The notes below the pieces were generated by a model. It saw nothing but the letters and a program-made list of their open reading frames with translations, searched no databases and was not told where the DNA came from. The position numbers and the translations under genes are program-made. A stretch of DNA of 64,000 bases, from positions 6,138,001 to 6,202,000 of the forward strand of contig JAPFFF010000001.1 of NCBI GenBank assembly GCA_039105265.1, read 5' to 3'. The DNA is from Tritrichomonas musculus (taxonomy: Eukaryota > Parabasalia > Tritrichomonadida > Tritrichomonadidae). Below are positions 20,701-29,257 of the stretch, in pieces. Each line of letters begins with the position of its first letter. The stretch's first letter is position 1.

Positions 20701-23163
20701 AAAGGCTTGTTTTTGTAAATCGGGTACAAAGATGCCTAATAGGTTGTATGCAACATCATTAATAGTATTAGATAAAGAGTATACATCCTTATTAGTAATA
20801 ACAAATTCAGGTATACCATTTTCTATAGTAAAATCAGAGTCTACAGGTGAGGTACCTCCACTTGGAATAGAATCACATATTATTTTTCCATTTACTTCTA
20901 AATCACCCTTTATAATATATTTACCAAGTACTGGTTTAACTGGGTCTAATGATGGAGTATCTTTCGATATTTGAACACCATAACATTTTAATACATCCTC
21001 GAATTTATCAAACCCTTTGACAAAGTCAGGTATTGCTACTGCGGAAGAGTTATCTGTTTTGGCTTCTTTCGTATTTTCGATTGATAACGCCATTGGAGAT
21101 GGGTCATCTTTTGGTTCCCAAACCCATTGCCTTTTATCTTCATTCCAAACTATTTCTCCAAAAACCTGAACAAAACTATTTCTTGCACGTACAAGAGCAT
21201 TTACTGCTGGGGTGTTTTGTGTTCGCCATCTATCTATCCATTCCAAATGTTGTGATAAAATAACCCATTCTTCATGTGTCATATCCCATATTAAATTGTC
21301 AGGAGCATCTAATAATTCATCATGAATCCAATCATCATCTTGGAAGTCATATCCATGTTCTTGCCATTCCTCATCTACGATATTCCAAGCTACATATTGA
21401 CCTAATTCTGCATGATATTCTCTATTACGGTATAACATTTCATTTGTTGGCATATGTAGATATGAATTCTCTTCTGGAAAGAACACCCATTCTTCATATC
21501 TATCACTATACCTGAGATGTCCTCTATGGTCATTTTCAAAGATTGGTATTAATACATCTACTATTGCTTCACTAGCTCCTTCTCTCCAACCTTCCTCGAA
21601 AGGATAATAAATATTTAACATAACCCATTCATCATGAACAACATCCCACATGTAATTTTGAGGTACAGGAGCATTCCTATTTCGTCTCCATCCTGCAGGT
21701 CTATCCAAGTTATCATCTCTTTCTCGCCATTCCTCATAGATGATGTCCCAAACATAATTACTATCTTGATTATATAGACCGTTCGAACGGTCGCCAATTG
21801 GTCTGTAAATTGGTATTTGTTGTTCTTGGTCTTGTTGTTCCATAGCTTGTTTTGCTATATCAGGTATTGCATCCTCATACATAACAACATCAAGCATAGC
21901 ATCTTGAAATGACTGTACTTGTTCACCAAGATTCAATCTATTTATATTCTCATCAATATCACCTAAATGTTCTTCAAGATGTCGATTTTGATTTCTTAGG
22001 TAGTTCGTCAATTCATCAATCTCATCTTGCGGGATACCTATGCCACCTCCTCCTTCCTCCTCTTCATGATTGCAATCACAGGATTTTATCTGCGATACTT
22101 GTCCTATCAAATCATTAATTACAATCATGAGTACTTCGATATTTCGTTGAACGTCATTTAAGTGGTCATTTAAGGTGACTGACATTTGAGTACCATCAAT
22201 ATGAGTAATGGTAATTTTATTATCTGGAGCTTTGGATAGTCGAAATAATTTTAAGGCTTTTGAGATACCTAAACCTAATACACTCGAAAACAGCAAATAT
22301 TGAAGTATTTGAGGAGTGTGTTTGTAATTTTCTAAGTAGTATCTTGTATATATATCAAGGAATTCACATGGGCTACTTACTTCAATAATTTGGTCTGCCT
22401 CAACCAAGTCTGTACACCCTTTGTATCTATATCCTATTCTTTGTACTGACAATTTATCTAGATTCCAATGGTATTGAGATATCCTAGATACGAAATTTTT
22501 AAAGTTAGATTCATTAAAAGCCTCATATAAGAATCTCTTTGTTGTCATGTTAGTTCTTTCATTCTTTATGACATTTATCAATAAATCTCCCAGGTTCGAA
22601 TAACCAAACTCAGCTAAAAATGGGTCAGGCTCTGGTGTTGGAAGTGGTACAGGGTCTTGAAGATATCGAATAACCTTTGTTTGTCCTAGTTGTTCATCTG
22701 TTGATATTTGTTCATATCCATCAACAGCACACATCAATTCGGTATACATCTCATGAATAGCCTCACATGTATTAGATTCTTCTTCAATAAATTCATTTAA
22801 GGTATTTACGCAAAGTTCATCTTTTATCAACTCCTTATATGACTCTGCTTTTTCAGGTAGTGAGCCTTCTAATTGGGGTGTCTTTTCAGGTCCTTTAAAT
22901 ACATATTTTAAATAATTGGCAAATTTGTGTGTAATAGGTACATTGCCGAAACCATCAAGCTTTCCTCCATTTTCGATATAATCATTGACTACCCTTTCGT
23001 CTACTTCTGCTTTGTTATATAAACAACTAAACGTAGGATAATCATCTGGGTCCTCATTTCTTATAATATCAATATTACCTTCATCATTAACACTTATCTC
23101 AACATCCTTGTCTTTGAGCTTCTCTGCTTCATTTGATTGCAAAGAATAAAGTTTAATTGACAT
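17704..23163 (-). CDS. giant tail-fibre-like protein of the inner Polinton
   Basis: I choose Met 23163 (MSIKLYSLQ), giving 1819 residues; the frame extends 14 codons further into the opposite gene. Order: an N-terminal unknown region with a hydrophobic stretch (ILQYLLFSSVLGLGISKAL, about 290-310); an acid/glycine linker; six tryptophan repeats of the form (W/R)(D/N/S)xxxxEEW between about residues 470 and 710; a fibre-type KGDLEVNGKI phrase near 770; beta-rich domains homologous to the outer element's fibre; a coiled coil; YALKKDIP and YALKSELEE repeats; another coiled coil; and a small C-terminal domain that could be a receptor-binding knob. The gene starts 17 bp from the divergent gene at 23181. 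A host-attachment fibre is inference from architecture. Confidence 0.8.
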   Translation of the reverse strand: MSIKLYSLQSNEAEKLKDKDVEISVNDEGNIDIIRNEDPDDYPTFSCLYNKAEVDERVVNDYIENGGKLDGFGNVPITHKFANYLKYVFKGPEKTPQLEGSLPEKAESYKELIKDELCVNTLNEFIEEESNTCEAIHEMYTELMCAVDGYEQISTDEQLGQTKVIRYLQDPVPLPTPEPDPFLAEFGYSNLGDLLINVIKNERTNMTTKRFLYEAFNESNFKNFVSRISQYHWNLDKLSVQRIGYRYKGCTDLVEADQIIEVSSPCEFLDIYTRYYLENYKHTPQILQYLLFSSVLGLGISKALKLFRLSKAPDNKITITHIDGTQMSVTLNDHLNDVQRNIEVLMIVINDLIGQVSQIKSCDCNHEEEEGGGGIGIPQDEIDELTNYLRNQNRHLEEHLGDIDENINRLNLGEQVQSFQDAMLDVVMYEDAIPDIAKQAMEQQDQEQQIPIYRPIGDRSNGLYNQDSNYVWDIIYEEWRERDDNLDRPAGWRRNRNAPVPQNYMWDVVHDEWVMLNIYYPFEEGWREGASEAIVDVLIPIFENDHRGHLRYSDRYEEWVFFPEENSYLHMPTNEMLYRNREYHAELGQYVAWNIVDEEWQEHGYDFQDDDWIHDELLDAPDNLIWDMTHEEWVILSQHLEWIDRWRTQNTPAVNALVRARNSFVQVFGEIVWNEDKRQWVWEPKDDPSPMALSIENTKEAKTDNSSAVAIPDFVKGFDKFEDVLKCYGVQISKDTPSLDPVKPVLGKYIIKGDLEVNGKIICDSIPSGGTSPVDSDFTIENGIPEFVITNKDVYSLSNTINDVAYNLLGIFVPDLQKQAFLNSNKPIFKIVLRKNVIYDERGRYIKEFYITSRNGKIVCPVITYNKENDYCTINDNSSTDDRYYIAFDKSLPFHPYTLYLNGELSIMNEYEPTALKTDKAIKCSIIEAENALKLHKSDVHYFYKPSIITEETIGEDEYYKMVYEVPDNYEIPDKLNFVFKEHCFGNTWNLQWNTDKSRENKGYWSGDNAKGHLNGKVINKWNIRPTKKANSCYGCWITVKQTDMHEAIITNEGNGLMHSLLKNYKNEFKLEMKDGTIKDGSEWNMTCAYENHLTDGLSNSLHPGYYGTVLLYISMDSTEGIRTDLVEKIYLDIYVGESSTATRLSFKPDGFHAQKNGEVFVDVIPVLDTIETISYDWGFCLDVGETRDIKLYLRKDYTDPIDEINWDSSTNAFKYIIDQQFYEITPNPNAATTLYTDYNITSSKIITADNITTMRSDLNVLTNNFDVVSYDVKDITSKVNVLNAEMGETKRITKHLQEDIDQVRIVSNVALAFGVIGTAGSIANVGLTLFRTGFTFTKAGVDSAIEGVSQGEHALFHLGDGSNLPPLKIGRSTTTDLTPIIDWCDAEKVVVEYTDETEDISKTITTYRDAIDLCNHFRESLKPAFRLLADKINEVNEEVENNNYVDKNDLVRDDTIDIVGSIVNKEVHLEAEDVITDGTIKARLMVMKVSEFNDIDYEECIITITIAGGTISQYEGSDYFPTCTLNGKTIVIANPQQVRVTGIAIKENSAVRRMSFEVKDIAYTCDIDALNNKVDSLEKISHDNNESIATIMNEYPTVDEVNDVLKEYALKKDIPEPVDLSNYALKSELEEVKTKIDNTSKAQQDLAILVGEHVASIVTINSKISNLERENATLKDTIAAMEARLAALEEKNDPDSEWKAYYTGFTDVTDEYNRYFLFSYFTSEKHIIIDNLDNDPTGDNEPVPDGEYLLIFKDKTQKLHFIRFISTEWSDPQQIKSYLDEIYFKDTNPPSGAYDIYNIELDCDTCSMICFDAIYMKK

Positions 23164-23180
23164 TTTTTGGATATAATAAA
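23164..23180. promoter_or_regulatory. 17-bp divergent intergenic promoter
   Basis: Only 17 bases (TTTTTGGATATAATAAA) separate the start codons of the fibre gene and the divergent gene at 23181. Promoter elements of at least one gene must lie inside the other's coding sequence or be extremely short. A TATAATAAA-ATG arrangement resembles the other tight divergent pair at 38936-38950. Confidence 0.5.
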
Positions 23181-23888
23181 ATGTTAGTATCAGTACAGAG
23201 TACAAATGCTGATGAATATAATAAGGTATCTATCAATTTGGATATACCATGGAAGTGTAAATATATTAAATATTTTGTATCTTCAATTAATACAATAAGT
23301 AATATTATGTTGAGTACGAAAGATGATTATATAGAGTTTACACATAACAGTATTCCATTCAAGCTTAAATTCGAAGATAGATATAATTATACCATCAAGC
23401 AAATAGAAGCAGTTTTAAATCCACTTGCGGAGGTATCTTTTAAATATAATGATACTACTCGTACATTTACAATAAAGACACAAACACCGTTAACAATAAC
23501 CTCTATTTCCCATCGAGCCGCATTATTAACTGGTTTGTATAATACTCCATTGCCTATTGAGATACCAGCAAATACAACATATACTGTTAAAGATATACCA
23601 ATATTAAATCATACTAAGTTGTATTTAGTATCATTACAAGGTAATGCCATATACTCCAATATAGGTGAACAACAATATACACCATCAGTTATTGGTAGTA
23701 TAAATACCTTCACCTTAGATAATAAACCACTTATATATGATTTCGAAACTGAAAGTAAACCATTAAAAATAAAAACATATACAGATTCATTAAAATTTTT
23801 AGAATTAAGTTTAGTAGATTTCCAATACCAGCCGATATTGTTAAAAAGTCCTTTGTTCATAACTATCAAAATTAAACCATCTACGTAA
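23181..23888 (+). CDS. beta-rich virion protein candidate (penton-like)
   Basis: A 235-residue protein from Met 23181 (MLVSVQSTN); an in-frame ATG at 23157 would overlap the divergent gene's start. It is rich in Ile, Thr and Asn, predicted mostly beta. The N-terminal half ends with a jelly-roll-like strand pattern, and the C-terminus reads SLVDFQYQPILL then LFITIKI, like the closing strands of penton or minor capsid proteins in Polinton relatives. Its 3' end overlaps the convergent polymerase gene by 8 bases. The penton role is inference. Confidence 0.55.
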   Translation: MLVSVQSTNADEYNKVSINLDIPWKCKYIKYFVSSINTISNIMLSTKDDYIEFTHNSIPFKLKFEDRYNYTIKQIEAVLNPLAEVSFKYNDTTRTFTIKTQTPLTITSISHRAALLTGLYNTPLPIEIPANTTYTVKDIPILNHTKLYLVSLQGNAIYSNIGEQQYTPSVIGSINTFTLDNKPLIYDFETESKPLKIKTYTDSLKFLELSLVDFQYQPILLKSPLFITIKIKPST

Positions 23889-26800
23889 ACCTAAGAGTAC
23901 GTGCAAATTTAGGTAAGTTGGTTTGTTGAAATGTCTTTGACTTCCTGAATGCATTCGAACCATCCAACAAATCAAATGTCATGCTTTCTCCTTTGTACAT
24001 CCTTTCAAAAAGTTCTTCAACTGAGATACCCATCCTTTTGCACTTGTTGAGAATAACTTGTTTTGGAATTCCTTTAAGTCTAATATGGTATCCTTCATTT
24101 CCTTGTTCATCAACCAAGATATCGAGGTAGCTCTTTTTACCAAGTGCAATGAGTTTTCTTGAGTGTATTTCCCCTTGACTACCTTCGAACTCATCGAAGT
24201 CGTTATGGAACTGACACATATTTTTACCAATAAGAGGTTGATGATACTTGAACTGGAATAAGTCAGCTATCTTTGGCACGTCATTTTCCATAACGTGACA
24301 AGAATCTGTGTCTTGGTAGTAGATAGGTATACCTGCTTGCTCAGCTGTAGCCATAACCCTGTTCATTAAGTGCTTACTCCAAGAGAGAACGCTTGCACCA
24401 AATTGAGGTAGGTTGAAATGGTCATTAATTGGTTTCAACTTCTTGACATAGCACTTATCAATATTAACATCTTCAACAACCTCCTTGACAAAGTTGTAGT
24501 TCCGCCAGAGATACTTGTATAGTTGGCTTTTTGGTACTGTCTTTGTTTCAGTCTTAGTTGCTTTTAATATTGACTTGCCATATATGGAGTTGAGGAGGAG
24601 CTTTATTGTTTGTTCAAGAGGGTTCTTTTGCTTTTTATAACTTGCCCTGAGATTAAAGAGCTTCTCAATGAACTCATTGATTTTCTTGTTAAATCCTTCA
24701 TCAAAGTAATAGCCACGTATTAACTCATATTCAACATCATAAAATTCGAACAAGTCCATAAGACCTACTTTATCGATATAATAATGGTCAACAAGGAAAT
24801 TACCGAATATTTTACTACCTGATTCATTCCTTGTAAATACTTGTCCAAATTTATATGGCTCTTTTGATTTACATTCGAGTTTCTTGATGTTGACTTCGAT
24901 AAAGAATGTATCATATTGCATAAGTTGTTCATGGGTAGTACCTTGTGGTATTACTTTAGGTCTTCCTTTTGGTATACCATCCATGACATACATTGCAGAT
25001 GGATATAAGCTAACTGCATCAAAGTCTTGTATCCTTCCTTCGATGTATTGCTTTTCATTACCTGCTGTCATTGTTCGTCCACCTGAAACACATCGTTGAA
25101 TGAAGTCTTGACACTTACCTGATAATTCATAACATCCATCAAAACAACCATATTTTTTTGCAAAGCAATATCCAATAGCACTGATAGATATAAAATCATG
25201 AACACCATACATATCTGTCTTTGTTTCTTTAAAGACTTCTCCGAGGTCTCTATTAAATTTTTCCATTCCCTTCATCAAAACAATACAATCCTTGAAACAA
25301 TAGAAGATGGCATATTTAATGATGTCGATTTTGCCATCATTATAACAATTTGCTATTTTTGCATTTTCGATAATCTGCTTGCAGTTTGCATCAAGTTGTT
25401 CTTTCGATAACTTGTCTTGGTTTTCATCGATGTATTGCTGTTGGAACTCAGTAGCATCAACAATTCTTCTTTGTATGTTCTCTTGTGTATATAGCTTATA
25501 TGCCATGACTTCCTTGTGAACATTGAGGTTGAACATTGTAGCAAATTTACTTAATGCTTGTGGTATTATACTGTATGAGTTCCTGAATGTTAATCTTTTT
25601 TTGACTTTCCTTGTACCTTCTTCGAATAATGTCATGATGATTTGAAGTACAGTACCACTTCGTTCTGTTATCTGTGTATCCCATCCAGGTGTGTTAATGA
25701 AAAAGCATGCATCATACTTGAGGTTGTGAAAATATGTTAATGAACCACTCCATAAATAATTCAAGAGCTTCTGTCCACAATCTTCACCTTGAATAGATAT
25801 TTTATGTATGTTGGCACCATCTCGAAAGATAGTACAATTGAGATATGGTATATGTGGACTGACTGTAGAGTTTGTTTCGAAGTCGCTATAATAAATCCTT
25901 GACCATGTATTTTGTTTCTTCTTGTTATTATCAATGAGTCTTGTACATTGTTCTGCATTATATTCGAGACTTGTATAATCTTTCACATGGTCATATTCAG
26001 TTGTGTTGATGATATCCAATTCACATGCTTTTATTTCTTCGAATAGATGTAGTTCAAACATCTTTTGGAAAAAGGTTATTGGTTTGATTCCTTCATGATT
26101 ATAGTCTTTGACAGTCTTTCCATTATCATGCAATCTTTGTATCTTACATCTTTTTTCAAAAGGCATATGTGCAAATGTTTTATCAAGTTCTTCATAGTGT
26201 TGAAGGTAGAATAATGTACAAGGTATTTTCCTGTTGAGCATATAATGGTCTTTGAACAATATCAGTTTAACTTCTCTTTTAAAATCAACAGACCATTTTT
26301 TCTTTCTGGTGTTGATTCTTGTTTCATACTTGTATTTATCAGGTTGTTCAACAACTCTAATGATGCTAAAATTGCACTTGAACTTTTGAGCAACATCAAT
26401 TATCTTGTTATTAGGTATGGTTCTTGTTTGAACAAAAAATCGTAGGTCATCTATTTCATCATCAGTGAACACACCTGATTGTATACAAGCATATACAAAA
26501 CAATTATCTCTGTAGTTCTCTTTCCTTACTTCATGAAAGATTTGATATGCTGATAGGTCTATTGGAGAACGATTGATGTATGGAAAAAAACTACCTTCTG
26601 GTGTATTTCGATAGTCTTCATCAATTTCGACTTCATCATCATAGATTTCATGAGTATCCATATCTTGCATCTTGGTTCGAAAATGAACACCATCATTTGT
26701 TTTATTCATGTCAATAAATTGTACCTCATATCGAACAGGAATGAACATGTTTGAGATGTATGGATTTGTATCTGATTGGTCTTCACTTAAATCAAGTTCT

Positions 26801-27156
26801 CCTGTTATATGTCCGAGTGTACTTTCGATGTTGTGCTTATCACTGAGTGTGAAGTACTTGTGAGTTCCATCAAGTGCTATTGCTTTTACAATAGGTCTTC
26901 CAACATGTTTCATTTTATAAATCTGTCTAAGTGTTTCAGTAAACGCATACCTCTTATCTTCATCTTGGTTGATGTCTGTTGCAAAACCAATACCTTGTCC
27001 TGCAGGAATCATGAGCTTCCTCATTTCTTCTTTAAACTTGTCGTTCTTTTTATATTGTTTAGCACGTCGATTATATTCACGACGAAACTGTGATTTGGTA
27101 TCGGCATAGACATCTCCAATAGCATCTAAAAAATCATCTTCAATGTCCTTGTTCAT
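23881..27156 (-). CDS. polB: protein-primed type DNA polymerase B, inner Polinton
   Basis: A 1091-residue protein from Met 27156 (MNKDIEDDFL). The N-terminal 400 residues are polinton-specific; a cysteine/histidine-poor region contains an OTU-like phrase (DNCFVYACIQ) that may be part of it. The 3'-5' exonuclease begins near 422 (YYSDFETN), with YFHNLKYDACFF and YCFKDC as later exo motifs. Polymerase motif A (DFDAVSLYPSAM) is near 712, motif B (LLLNSIYGKS) near 857 and motif C (YYQDTDSCH) near 945. It replicates the element's linear DNA, by analogy with protein-primed family members. All catalytic motifs are present. It converges with the penton-like gene and follows the coiled-coil gene on the same strand. 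Confidence 0.95.
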   Translation of the reverse strand: MNKDIEDDFLDAIGDVYADTKSQFRREYNRRAKQYKKNDKFKEEMRKLMIPAGQGIGFATDINQDEDKRYAFTETLRQIYKMKHVGRPIVKAIALDGTHKYFTLSDKHNIESTLGHITGELDLSEDQSDTNPYISNMFIPVRYEVQFIDMNKTNDGVHFRTKMQDMDTHEIYDDEVEIDEDYRNTPEGSFFPYINRSPIDLSAYQIFHEVRKENYRDNCFVYACIQSGVFTDDEIDDLRFFVQTRTIPNNKIIDVAQKFKCNFSIIRVVEQPDKYKYETRINTRKKKWSVDFKREVKLILFKDHYMLNRKIPCTLFYLQHYEELDKTFAHMPFEKRCKIQRLHDNGKTVKDYNHEGIKPITFFQKMFELHLFEEIKACELDIINTTEYDHVKDYTSLEYNAEQCTRLIDNNKKKQNTWSRIYYSDFETNSTVSPHIPYLNCTIFRDGANIHKISIQGEDCGQKLLNYLWSGSLTYFHNLKYDACFFINTPGWDTQITERSGTVLQIIMTLFEEGTRKVKKRLTFRNSYSIIPQALSKFATMFNLNVHKEVMAYKLYTQENIQRRIVDATEFQQQYIDENQDKLSKEQLDANCKQIIENAKIANCYNDGKIDIIKYAIFYCFKDCIVLMKGMEKFNRDLGEVFKETKTDMYGVHDFISISAIGYCFAKKYGCFDGCYELSGKCQDFIQRCVSGGRTMTAGNEKQYIEGRIQDFDAVSLYPSAMYVMDGIPKGRPKVIPQGTTHEQLMQYDTFFIEVNIKKLECKSKEPYKFGQVFTRNESGSKIFGNFLVDHYYIDKVGLMDLFEFYDVEYELIRGYYFDEGFNKKINEFIEKLFNLRASYKKQKNPLEQTIKLLLNSIYGKSILKATKTETKTVPKSQLYKYLWRNYNFVKEVVEDVNIDKCYVKKLKPINDHFNLPQFGASVLSWSKHLMNRVMATAEQAGIPIYYQDTDSCHVMENDVPKIADLFQFKYHQPLIGKNMCQFHNDFDEFEGSQGEIHSRKLIALGKKSYLDILVDEQGNEGYHIRLKGIPKQVILNKCKRMGISVEELFERMYKGESMTFDLLDGSNAFRKSKTFQQTNLPKFARTLRFT

Positions 27157-27223
27157 GTTTAACACAAAATAAAAGTGAAACGATAAAAATAAAAACAAAA
27201 GAAAAAGTTAAAAAATTAATTGT

Positions 27224-28639
27224 TTATTGAGGATATCCATTATCATCATCATCTAGATGTGGAAAATTATATTGGAATTCATTTCCTTTCGACTTCATAT
27301 CAGATTTTTGTTGATATTGGTTCTTTATCATACCTTCATTGAAGGTTTTGATGTTCTTCATCACTTGTTTCGGTGATTGCCTCCTGTCTTTTTTAACGAA
27401 GTCGCATGAATTGTCCAACTTCTCTTTCTCTTCTGGTGATAAGTATGGTCGAAGATGATAAATGCAATTGGACAACTTCCATCCATATGTCTTGAACAAT
27501 GATGTTTGTTCAGCTGTAGAAGTCTGGGGAATGGTGTCAAACATGTATCGAAGATGGTCTAGTTCGTTGTCCATCAATTGAGTTCTTACATACTTCTCTG
27601 CAAATGAATCAGTTGTTGGAGGACCAGCTTGTTGAGCATTTTTCAGATCCGCCACGTCCTTCTTCAGATCGTGAATTTTGTTAATGTACTTCGCCACCTT
27701 TTTTGGAGTAAGTTCCAATTTCATCAGCTCGAGTGCGTATTCGTCGCTATTATCAATGTCTTTCCTGAGTTCTTCAGCATTGTGATTGATGTCTTCAATG
27801 TGAAATTCTACACCAGTCATTTTCTCCTCCAACTTCGTTAATCGGTCTTTCAAGTTTTCATTTTCTTCTATTAATCGTTCCATTTCCTCTCGAAAGTCGA
27901 ATGGACGAACATTATCCTCCTTATAATCACTATTGGATTTCATTTCATGAAGACTTTTCGGTGGCTTGTATGGTTCTTTGCGAGCTGGTGATGGTTCTTC
28001 AACAACATCTTCGATTTTTGTTTCTTCCTTCGGATTGGTACTTGTCTTCTGCGGTTCTGTAAATCCAGATGGTCTGGATATAGGACCAAGTCTTGGAGGT
28101 GGTGGTGGTATTTTTGGTAATGTATTTGGTGTAGGAGGAAGGAGTGGATGATATCGAGGTGGTGGAAATACTTTACTCGAAAATGGCACGTACTGCTGCT
28201 TCTTCCTTCTTGCATCGTCTTCTTGCTTCAATCTTGCTAATGCTTCTTCTTCTTCTTGTTGCTGCTTCTTCCTTCTTGTTGCTGCTTCTTCTTCTTGTTG
28301 CTGCTTCTTCCTTTCTTCTTCTTCTTCTTGTTGCTGCTTCTTCCTTCTTCTTGCTTCTTCTTCTTCTTGTTGCTGCTTCTTCCTTTCTTCTTCTTCTTGT
28401 TGCTGCTTCTTCTTCCTTCTTGCTTCATCTTCTTCTTGCTGCTTCTTTAATCTAGCTGCTTCTTCTTGCTGCTTCATGATGTACTGCTTCATTGATTCGA
28501 GTTGTTCTGGGGTCATGTTCTTGAACCAATCGTCTGCGGGTGGAGCTGATGGCGGATCTGATGGTGGAGCTTGTTGACCCAATTGCTCGATCGAGTCAAA
28601 TAGACTAACATCGCTGTCTGAGCTGTAGTTGTATGACAT
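27224..28639 (-). CDS. long coiled-coil protein with KKQQQEEEE repeats
   Basis: I take Met 28639 (MSYNYSSDSD), giving 471 residues. After an acidic, Ser-rich start and a DDWFKNMTPEQLESM segment there are about seven imperfect repeats of a K/R-K-Q-Q-Q-E-E-E-E type (about residues 55-150), then a proline-rich linker with PPPPPRLGPI, and a second heptad-type coiled coil (about 255-340). The C-terminal third is helical. The repeat region gives a long pyrimidine-rich strand (28190-28490). I know of no family. It could be a scaffold or core protein; that is a guess. Confidence 0.65.
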   Translation of the reverse strand: MSYNYSSDSDVSLFDSIEQLGQQAPPSDPPSAPPADDWFKNMTPEQLESMKQYIMKQQEEAARLKKQQEEDEARRKKKQQQEEEERKKQQQEEEEARRRKKQQQEEEEERKKQQQEEEAATRRKKQQQEEEEALARLKQEDDARRKKQQYVPFSSKVFPPPRYHPLLPPTPNTLPKIPPPPPRLGPISRPSGFTEPQKTSTNPKEETKIEDVVEEPSPARKEPYKPPKSLHEMKSNSDYKEDNVRPFDFREEMERLIEENENLKDRLTKLEEKMTGVEFHIEDINHNAEELRKDIDNSDEYALELMKLELTPKKVAKYINKIHDLKKDVADLKNAQQAGPPTTDSFAEKYVRTQLMDNELDHLRYMFDTIPQTSTAEQTSLFKTYGWKLSNCIYHLRPYLSPEEKEKLDNSCDFVKKDRRQSPKQVMKNIKTFNEGMIKNQYQQKSDMKSKGNEFQYNFPHLDDDDNGYPQ

Positions 28640-28831
28640 TACAAGTATAAAAATGATTAATTTTCTTGTTGATATCACTAAATTTTAAATTTCGTAGAAA
28701 AACTCGAAGGTGGATATTTTTCTTTGAAAAAGTTAAATACACTATAAAAATTCAAAAATTGAATTAAAAAAAAATAAAATATATTGAAATTTTAAAAAAA
28801 TATATTTATTAATATCACTATTATTTTATTA
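28640..28831. promoter_or_regulatory. AT-rich divergent intergenic region
   Basis: About 190 bp between the coiled-coil gene (minus) and the 141-codon gene (plus), very AT-rich, presumably with both promoters. No specific motif could be singled out. Confidence 0.35.
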
Positions 28832-29257
28832 ATGATGAATGAAGAAGAAGATAAAATAGAAGATATTTTACAAAAACAAACACCTCCTAAAGGTTGTGAT
28901 TCATTCGACTACAAAATAAATATAAACATGTCGAAAAAAATATCTCAACTAAAAGTTGAAGATGATACATCAAATTTAAGAACGATGTGTGAAAATTATG
29001 CTCATGCTCTTGAAAATGATGCACATCGACTTCGAGCAAAACAAAAAAAGAGGTACGATGAATGGTTTGACAACCTCGAGAAAGATTGTTATCCTGCAAG
29101 AGACATTGTTAACTTGTACAACATGTTCTTTGGTCATGAACTACCTATTACTCGACTTGGTTTCGGGCATCTCGATGGAACAAAGAGACACTTTACACAT
29201 AAGAAAGTGAAAAGAAACAAGAAGTTCATCACAATGTACTACAAGAAAAATGAATAA
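28832..29257 (+). CDS. unknown 141-residue basic protein
   Basis: Starts MMNEEEDKIED with an acidic head; an internal Met (MSKKISQLK) could be used instead. The C-terminal half is basic and has a compact, probably folded segment (YPARDIVNLYNMFFGHELP followed by an aromatic/glycine turn), ending in HKKVKRNKKFITMYYKK. No known domain is recognised. It ends just before the central tandem-repeat block and converges with the gene at 29875. Confidence 0.55.
   Translation: MMNEEEDKIEDILQKQTPPKGCDSFDYKININMSKKISQLKVEDDTSNLRTMCENYAHALENDAHRLRAKQKKRYDEWFDNLEKDCYPARDIVNLYNMFFGHELPITRLGFGHLDGTKRHFTHKKVKRNKKFITMYYKKNE

Noticed and set aside
23881-27156. OTU-type deubiquitinase inside the polymerase N-terminus
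   Set aside because: The phrase DNCFVYACIQ recalls the OTU cysteine motif, but I could not trace the remaining OTU motifs with confidence, so it is not called as a domain.
28144-28455. Leucine-rich open frames opposite the coiled-coil gene (LLLLLLVAASSFL type)
   Set aside because: They are the antisense reading of the Lys/Gln/Glu repeats; the minus-strand protein has a proper start, length and context.
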